From Carnegiea gigantea (lineage: Eukaryota; Streptophyta; Magnoliopsida; Caryophyllales; Cactaceae): a stretch of 64,000 nucleotides of DNA. Shown one piece after another: positions 57,871 to 64,000 of this stretch (positions are counted from its first letter, which is position 1; the number at the start of each line of letters is the position of its first letter). The notes under the pieces are model-generated. The model made no database searches, was not told the DNA's origin, and saw nothing but the letters and a program-made list of their open reading frames with translations. The DNA lies in NCBI GenBank assembly GCA_029747015.1, contig JAKOGI010002817.1, positions 19,889 through 83,888 of the forward strand. The letters run 5' to 3'. The position numbers and the translations under genes are program-made.

Positions 57871-58400
57871 TTAGGCGCCTCTTCTTACAAAAGTACGCCC
57901 AACTACATCCTTAGCTAAAATTATCCTAGGAGCTGGTGAAAAGCATAGATCATATGAAAATGAAGCGGTAATAGAATGCCCAAATTTAGATAGCCAATCT
58001 GCTGCCATGTTCGCCTCTCTGAACACATGATTAGTAACAATTTGAACGCCTTGATCTCTCCATGTACGAATGTCCTTGACAATATTATGAATCTGCCAAG
58101 GTATGTAAATCTTTCCTTCCAAAGCCTGAATGACAATCTTGTTATCACCCTCTACAATTAATCGATTGAAACCTGCTTGAATTGCTGAGGTTAGACCGTT
58201 GCAGTGTGCTCTAGCCTTAGCCACTAAAATTGAAGTATTTCCATAGTAAGATGCTCCTGCCTTGAGTAATCTACCAATCCAGTCTCAAACGATGAAACCT
58301 CCTGCTGCTGAAGAATTGTGGAGTGATCCATCAAAATTGAGTTTGACGTACCTCGGAGGGGGGAAAACCACCTCACAAGATGAATTGAGGTGAAGGGGGA
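57871..58400 (-). pseudogene. L1 LINE C-terminal RNase H (RVT_3 type)
   Basis: VKLNFDGSLHNSSAAGGFIV (about 58300-58360; first Asp) is followed by a stop, DWIGRLLKAGA, then the open segment 57871-58224: AKARAHCNGLTSAIQAGFNR (Ala-x-Ala variant of the usual Glu-containing helix), LIVEGDNKIVIQAL (Asp), and NHVFREANMAADWLSK (His/Asp end). Typical of the RNase H acquired by plant L1 LINEs. Confidence 0.85.
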
Positions 58401-58639
58401 GAAGAAGTCCCCCTAGAATTAGTATCAACCGACATACAAGTTCGAAGTCTCCATTCCGCGGTAGCTTTTTTTGCCCTAATTAGGTAAGCAAGTGGGTTAA
58501 CGGTTTCATTCTTGAAGACCATTGCATTCCTAGATTTTCAGATGTTCCACAATAAAAATGCAAACTTTTATGTTTAACTTTGGGTTTTGAGAGGATTGAA
58601 TCATGCCCAAACTTTGTGACATCTTTTGGCATCCAGGTG

Positions 58640-59600
58640 GGGCCATACTAAGAGGAAACCACTAATGATTGTCAACGATTTTCCAGACTTTGTTAACTAT
58701 CTGGCATTCCCTGAATAGGTGTTCTGAGAATTCAATGTCATCATGAAAAAAGGGACATACTGGATAAATAATGAGGCCTCTTCTCAAAAGCGGGCCTCTA
58801 AGCGGTAAGGCTTTGTGGCATAATTGCCATAAGAAGAATTTAATTTTAGGCATCGTGTCAGTTTTCCAGATCCAATTGAATGACCATTTAGATGTTTCAT
58901 GGGGTTGAATGCCATGAGCTACCCAAGTGGCAGATTTTGTGGAGACCTCCCAGGAGCAATTCAAACCCCAACAGAAAGGGTCTTCTGTCCCATAAATAGG
59001 TAACAAGATGCCCTAGATCTTCTGAACAATAGGATGGTTATTGAGGACTAATTTAAGATGGGGGATATCCCATTATGTCTGTTGCCTAATATAATCACAG
59101 ACTTTGGCATTAGGGTATGGAATATTATCCTCATCTAATTCCATTATCTCTACTAAATTCCTATTTTCTATCCAATTATTAAACCAAAAGGAAATCTGAT
59201 CTCCCTTTCCTACCTTCCAAATGATACCTTTCTTAGCGAATCAGTGTTCCTTCGTTTACAACTAAGAAGATCACAATTATGTAAGTACTTTGCTTTCATA
59301 GACTGTACATCATAGAGTGGGTGCATGAGTGAGAAGTTTCCAAGGTAATTTGCATTGGAATGCTTTATTAATGGCCTCTGTTTTATGTAACCCCAACCCA
59401 CCTTTACTTTTAGGTAAACAAATCTTATCCTAGGCTATGAGTGGCAAACCTTTTTTAGAGTTTGATTTTTTCCAAAAGAAATCTCTATTACATTTATCTA
59501 AATATTAGGTAGTACTTTGAGGTAGTTCAAAGTATTGCATTGTATGTGCTGATAAAGATTCCAGGTGTGATTGGATCAAAACTGTTCTACCTACTTTAGA
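58640..59600 (-). pseudogene. L1 LINE connector and zf-RVT domain
   Basis: The connector has 'KYLGCPVFEGR', 'VLIQSHLESL.AHTMQYF' and 'SKGGLGLHKTEAINKAF' blocks with stops. The open segment 58662-59006 has WSFNWIWKTDTMPKIKFFLW, CHKALPLRG and the Cys/His pair CPFFHDD..EHLFREC, the RT zinc-binding domain of plant LINEs. Confidence 0.82.
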
Positions 59601-60980
59601 TAAGCAATTGGCTTTTCAGCCCTCTAGTTTTGTAGTCACTTTATTAATAATCTCTTGAAAGGTTGAGCTTGAGGTCCGTCCTTCGAAAACAGGGCAGCCC
59701 AAATATTTACCTAATGACTCCCTTTGTAGAATGTTGAAGATAGCAGTGACTAATTGTTTGTGAACCGAGGAAGCATTACATGAAAAGGTCACAGCAGACT
59801 TATGGAAATTGACTAGCTGACGTAAAATAGAGTAAAATTTATCCAGTACACTTTTAAGCTTATTATAACTATTTGCATTAGCTTTGCAAAAGAATAAGCA
59901 ATCGGCTGCAAAAAGGAGACACGAAATTTTGTTGTCTCAGGGACTTATCTTAACCCCGATACCTGATTTTCGAGTATTAGCTTCTATATAGAGCATAGAA
60001 TTAAGGGCTTCCATACATAAGATAAAGATGTACGGGAAGAGTGGATCTCCTTGTCTGATTCCTCTAGTCGGGATGAACAAGTCATTAGGTTCGTCATTTA
60101 CAATTATTGAATATGATACTGATGAGATACATTTCTTAATCCATGAGTTCCAAGTTTGATGAAATCCCATTTCTTGAAGGCATTTAAGAATGAAGTCCCA
60201 TTCTATTCTGTCATATGCTTTTTCCATATCCAGTTTGATTGCTTCCCAAGCGGTCTTGGTTTTCAAGTTTTTGAACTTATCCATAATTTCATGTGTTAGC
60301 AAGATATTGTCATGTATCGACCTCCCCGGAATGAAGGCACTTTGGAATGGGGAAATTAGTCTATCAAGAAGAGGCCTTAACCTATTACCCAAGATCTTGG
60401 AGATGATTTTATAAATCATTGAGCATAAGCTAATGGGTCTGTAATGACTAGTCTGTGAAGGGTTGATCCTCTTTGGAATAAGGGCAATGAACGTATTATT
60501 GATTTCTTTTAGGATTTTTTCATTTCTGAAAAATTCAAGAATGCAGTTAAAGAGATCCTTTTTAACAATATGCCAATAATTCTTGAAGAAGCCTGCTCCA
60601 AAACCATCAGGTCCTGGAGTTTTATTAGAATCTATACTAAATAGTGCATCCTTTATTTCCTCCAGGGTTGGAGGTTTAGTCAGTTTGTTGTTATCAATGT
60701 CTGTGATTATTTTAGGTAACCCCAGGTTAGGGATAATTCTAGCAGTGCGGTGCGTAGATTTAAATCGATGTGCATAGTCTGAAATGAACTCGTCAACAAT
60801 AGCTTTTTTATCATCAATCCAGACACCATAATAGTCTTGGATTTTCATGACTAATTTCCTCTTTCTCCTCGAATTTGCTCTATTTTGAAAGAACTGAATT
60901 CCTATCTCCACGAACTGCCCATTCCTTCCAAGCCAACTTCCCCCAATATTTTTGATTGAATAACATCAATTTTTCTCTTT
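59600..60980 (-). pseudogene. L1 LINE reverse transcriptase
   Basis: The open segment 59937-60911 (324 codons) holds IDSNKTPGPDGFGAGFFKNY, FIALIPKRINPSQTSHYRPI, FQSAFIPGRSIHDNILLTHE, motif A KLDMEKAYDRIEWDF, and TRGIRQGDPLFPYIFILCME. A stop near 59936 is followed in frame by CLLFADDCLFF (motif C, about 59900) and KSAVTFSCN. Catalytic residues intact; the break before FADD alone would prevent function. Confidence 0.9.
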
Positions 60981-61038
60981 GCTTTAAAAGGCATTGCATC
61001 TAGGAATTAAGTCTATGACTATTGCGATCGACTAGGAG

Positions 61039-61587
61039 TAGGACTGACAAAAATTTGGGTCCGGCTCGATTCGAGTCCGGATAAATCGGACATTCGGACA
61101 AAAACTTCATACTCAGACTCTATCCGGATTATAAATTGGACACATAGATCAGACCCGGACTCGGACCCGAATGTTCGATGTCCGGACCCGGTTGTTCGAA
61201 TGTCCGATTTGTGTTATAATCTTAGGACATTTGGATAGAAATTTTGTGTGACCGAACCTGAACTCGATTTTTTAGTGTCTGAACCGATTGTCCGAAATTA
61301 TTTTTATGACATTTTATAAAGAATTTGGATTAAAATTGTACATAAACGTAGTTGTCTGATGTTTGAACCCGGTTGTCCGATTGTCCAAATTTGTCCAAAC
61401 CCGAAATGGTTCGAAAATCCGGATAGTCTGAACACGAATGCTCAAACCCAAACCCATCCAGGATTTAAATTCGGATATGACCGGTTGTCCGAATTTTAAA
61501 TTCGGATATAAATTTTGTGATTATACTCGATTTTTTCGGGTCAGACGAATTTGGGTAATCGGGTCAAACAGATTTTTGCCAGTCCTA
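61039..61587. mobile_element. hAT-type MITE, 549 bp
   Basis: Ends TAGGACTGACAAAAAT and, on the other strand, TAGGACTGGCAAAAAT. Perfect 8-bp duplication ACTAGGAG at 61031-61038 and 61588-61595. The interior is rich in TCCGGA / GTCCGA / ACCCG words. Removing the MITE and one duplication restores the LINE frame as ERLLVDRNS. Confidence 0.92.
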
Positions 61588-61599
61588 ACTAGGAGCCTT

Positions 61600-62522
61600 T
61601 CTTCTATATAATTAATTTTATCACTATTTTTAGCAAGTTTATCATGGATGTTGCCAAAGTGCTTTTTTGGCCCAGTCTTTAACATCATACTTAACAAATT
61701 TCAGCTTTTGCATGATTTTAAACATGTTTGTCCCTCTTTTTAGTTTTTCCAGTTCCTTGAAACTATAGCATCAACATTTTGATACTTGCACCAGAAATTC
61801 TAGAAGCGAAATGGGAATGCTTTTGTTCTTGTTTGATGAATTTGAGTTGACATAATAATGGAACAGTGATCGGAACACATAAAATTACCATGTAGCTCAT
61901 AGGCATTAGGGTAGATATGAGCCCAGTCATTTCTGATAATAGTTCGATCAAGCCTTTCGTAGATAAGGTGTGTATGCACCCTTTTTTTCCAGGTAATATA
62001 TTTCCTGTTATTTGAAGGGTTTCTGCATTAATCTCGGTGAGGAAGTTATTCAACCGTTGAAATCTATTAATATGCGGGGCAGAGCCTCCAATTTTTTCAT
62101 TAGGACAAGCTATTTCGTTGAGCACCATAGAATATCTATAACATTATGTAACTGAGACAAATGATCCCAAAATTCATTTTTATCTCTATTTTGTGCAGGC
62201 GGATAAATTCCTGAGATGATAGAATTCTTAGCATTTTCTGTATCATGGACCATCATATGGATTGCCCTTTGTTCTTTAAGTAGAATTGAGGCATGAATAT
62301 TTTCATTATTCCACAAAACTGCTATTTCTCAAGAGTGGTTGAATGGGGATACAAACTCGTAATGTTCAAATCTCATTTGGGGAAGAATTCTATAGATATT
62401 AGTGTCATTTACCAAAGTTTCTAGAAGAAATATCAAATCAGGTTGATGAGACCTGGTTAAGAATTTAACTTCTTGTAGTACTTGTGATTTTTAGCACCTT
62501 GAATATTCCAATAGATAATTTT
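61600..62522 (-). pseudogene. L1 LINE endonuclease
   Basis: Opens with KIIYWNIQGAKN at about 62510 (N motif). ISGIYPPAQNRDKNEFWDHL is at 62110-62316. NEKIGGSAPHINRFQRLNNF and LQITGN follow in 61763-62128, and after a frameshift the 'ERLDR' block and CSDHC (61863-61877), the SDH catalytic motif. Several frameshifts and a stop near 62335. The frame continues past the MITE into RT. Confidence 0.8.
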
Positions 62523-62997
62523 AAAAGGCTTGGTTGAAGAGTCCCTCTAAGAAAGCGAAAATAATCTTACGTAATTTGCTTGACACAGAAGGCAGATGGA
62601 TGTCTACATTGCGGCCATTGAACACCATGACAATCGCACAGAAAGCGAAAGGATACGATAATGTGAAAAAGAGTGATCCACAAATCAGGAGAATGGAACC
62701 TAGGCTTTTAGCAAGATGAATCAGAGAATACATGTGCAAGGAAAAAACTATTCCATGCCACTTGATGATAACTTCCACACACAGCCAAATAACTGTACAA
62801 ATTTGTTTGGGCCCAAAGGCGGCCTGAAGTAAGGCATTGGAAGTGTAAGAGAGACTAATCTCATCATATACTTCTCTCGCCATGGCAATTTCAATATCAA
62901 ATAGCAAAGCGATAATACTAGAATTAAATTTCAATAGCTGTACCTTTTGTTTAGTGGTGAGAAAGGTGGCCGTGGAAATGGAGATGTCAAGTTCCAT
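62521..62997 (-). CDS. Candidate host exon: hydrophobic 158-codon ORF of unknown function
   Basis: ATG at 62997 sits in TAGAGATGGAAC. The ORF has a short polar N-terminus (MELDISISTATFLTTKQKVQ), an amphipathic helix, and three hydrophobic segments (residues about 66-83, 92-110 and 112-126), suggesting a membrane protein. Codon 142-143 overlaps TTACGTAAGA, a good plant splice donor (exon end about 62571), so the last residues probably come from intron reading. The L1 LINE begins directly after, as if it sits in that intron. No family recognised. It could also be part of an unknown element. Confidence 0.45.
   Translation of the reverse strand: MELDISISTATFLTTKQKVQLLKFNSSIIALLFDIEIAMAREVYDEISLSYTSNALLQAAFGPKQICTVIWLCVEVIIKWHGIVFSLHMYSLIHLAKSLGSILLICGSLFFTLSYPFAFCAIVMVFNGRNVDIHLPSVSSKLRKIIFAFLEGLFNQAF
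62569..62570 (-). other. Candidate splice donor of the exon-like ORF
   Basis: GTAAGA follows TTAC on the minus strand and is close to the plant donor consensus. RNA evidence would be needed to confirm it. Confidence 0.35.
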
Positions 62998-64000
62998 CTC
63001 TATTCACACTCAAAGAGAGGAGATCATCTCTTCATTCCAAGCACAAAGGTACGGTGGATGATTGTAGTTCTCACATGGACTAGACAAGTATGCAAACAAA
63101 ATAGAACAACATCTGAACAAGGAGCTCATTGAGACCAAGGGGAAAAGAAAAACCACACAACTAATGTATACATTGCTATATGGTGTAAATTAAGTTGAAA
63201 AAGATGCAATTTCTTTTTTACAGTAATAAGGAGTTGTTCTTTTTACTAGCTTCTCAATTAAATATATACAGATGCGAAAATAACAAAGTGAATCATAATA
63301 ATTTGAAGTTACATATTGGTACCTGAATAATCTCCATCTAAGCCGGAAGTGCACAACACTATTACACTTGGCAAGATCCGATTTGGAAAACACAAAATAC
63401 AACAATAAACACCTCAGGTAATACCATGGCAAATATAATAACATATCAAAATTTTGTCTAAGCTCGAAGGCAGTCTAGAAACGGGCCCTGGAGGAGAAAG
63501 GGAGATTTCTCTCCACTTGCTCTTCTCTTGCCATAATCAATTCGAATAAGGTGTCAAAGAATAAATTACCAAATTGTAGATCAATCTTGACACTTAATTG
63601 TTTGAAACTTGAAGTAAAACCCTTTTGCCCCTAAGTCTTCAACGCAACTGTTTTAGTTCCATACCCAAATACTTTGAATGCGGAGAGGTCAAGACGCAAA
63701 ATTCTCAGCCAAAATTGACATATAACACAATAACTTTCCTTGGCATCACCAGAATTGTAATAACCAAATTTTATGTTCTACATGACCCTGTCATCATAAA
63801 CAAGAAGGTCTCAATCATTCATAATGCTATAACGTTTTTTGGAAAAATGGATAACAAAGCTGGCCGTACATGACACATAACCTACACCACACTTGACGTA
63901 GGAAAGGCAGCTGACCATAATCAGAATTAATACATAACCTCCAAGGTTTAGAAAAGAACCCACATCCATCTATAATGATGAGGCAAAGAATATAGGTACC
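62998..64000. other. Unassigned right edge
   Basis: No gene confidently seen. On the minus strand 63533-63476 begins MAREEQVERNLPFSSRARF and stops after a few codons. It could be a short first exon of the gene at 62521-62997, but nothing confirms this. Confidence 0.3.

Larger units (their letters stand above)
57834..62522 (-). mobile_element. L1-type LINE, ORF2 nearly complete, with plant RNase H
   Basis: The minus strand reads endonuclease (62522-61600), RT (about 60960-59600), zinc-binding zf-RVT (59006-58640) and a C-terminal RNase H (58400-57870), ending in a short A-run (57834-57840 as T on the plus strand). This is the domain order of plant L1 elements that carry RNase H. Few stops per kb make it one of the younger elements here. 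No ORF1 is visible, so it is 5'-truncated or ORF1-less. A hAT MITE (61039-61587) splits the endonuclease-RT linker. No clear target duplication. Confidence 0.85.

Overview
The window is repeat-dense nuclear DNA of a flowering plant. Athila and Tat/Ogre-type Ty3-gypsy elements, plant RTE and L1 LINEs (the L1 with the plant-type C-terminal RNase H), CACTA, Helitron, hAT, Tourist and Mutator-type elements, and integrated caulimovirid (plant pararetrovirus) DNA occur together on an AT-rich background. The species cannot be named from the sequence. No complete host gene, rRNA, tRNA or CRISPR array was seen. The best host-gene candidate is one exon-like ORF near the right edge (about 62.57-63.00 kb, minus strand). 

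Layout. 1-2.6 kb: 5' half of endogenous caulimovirid copy 1 (minus). 2.9-23.2 kb: one nest of insertions. A CACTA (TNP2-type) transposase pseudogene on the minus strand is split by a 4.2-kb RTE LINE on the plus strand (3557-21712). The LINE carries a 783-bp Tourist-like MITE (4898-5680) and a 13.2-kb Athila retrotransposon (5938-19107). The Athila is itself interrupted by a 1340-bp solo LTR (10958-12297). Target-site duplications and restored reading frames at the joints give the order of events. 23.6-24.3 kb: 3' end of another LINE. 24.3-28.4 kb: mostly unassigned DNA with a SINE-like unit, an RTE tail and a hAT MITE. 28.4-34.7 kb: caulimovirid copy 2 (minus). 35.2-36.3 kb: a CACTA-like terminus and a tandem repeat of about 160-180 bp. 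36.5-40.25 kb: decayed Tat-type element (minus) with gag, protease and integrase but no visible reverse transcriptase. 40.34-40.67 kb: hAT MITE. 41.3-42.5 kb: local duplications. 43.7-47.9 kb: decayed Helitron Rep/helicase split by a 0.5-kb TA tract. 49.8-57.0 kb: caulimovirid copy 3 (plus), the longest, with a Mutator-like MITE inside. 57.8-62.5 kb: L1 LINE (minus) with a hAT MITE. 62.5-64 kb: exon candidate and unassigned DNA. 

The three caulimovirid copies belong to one lineage. They share a tRNA-Met-like primer site, a coiled-coil leader protein, a coat protein with zinc knuckle, a 30K-type movement domain that lies AFTER the coat protein, a protease, RT, RNase H, and an extra conserved region after RNase H. 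All are broken by stops, frameshifts, deletions and insertions. They are described here and not reconstructed.
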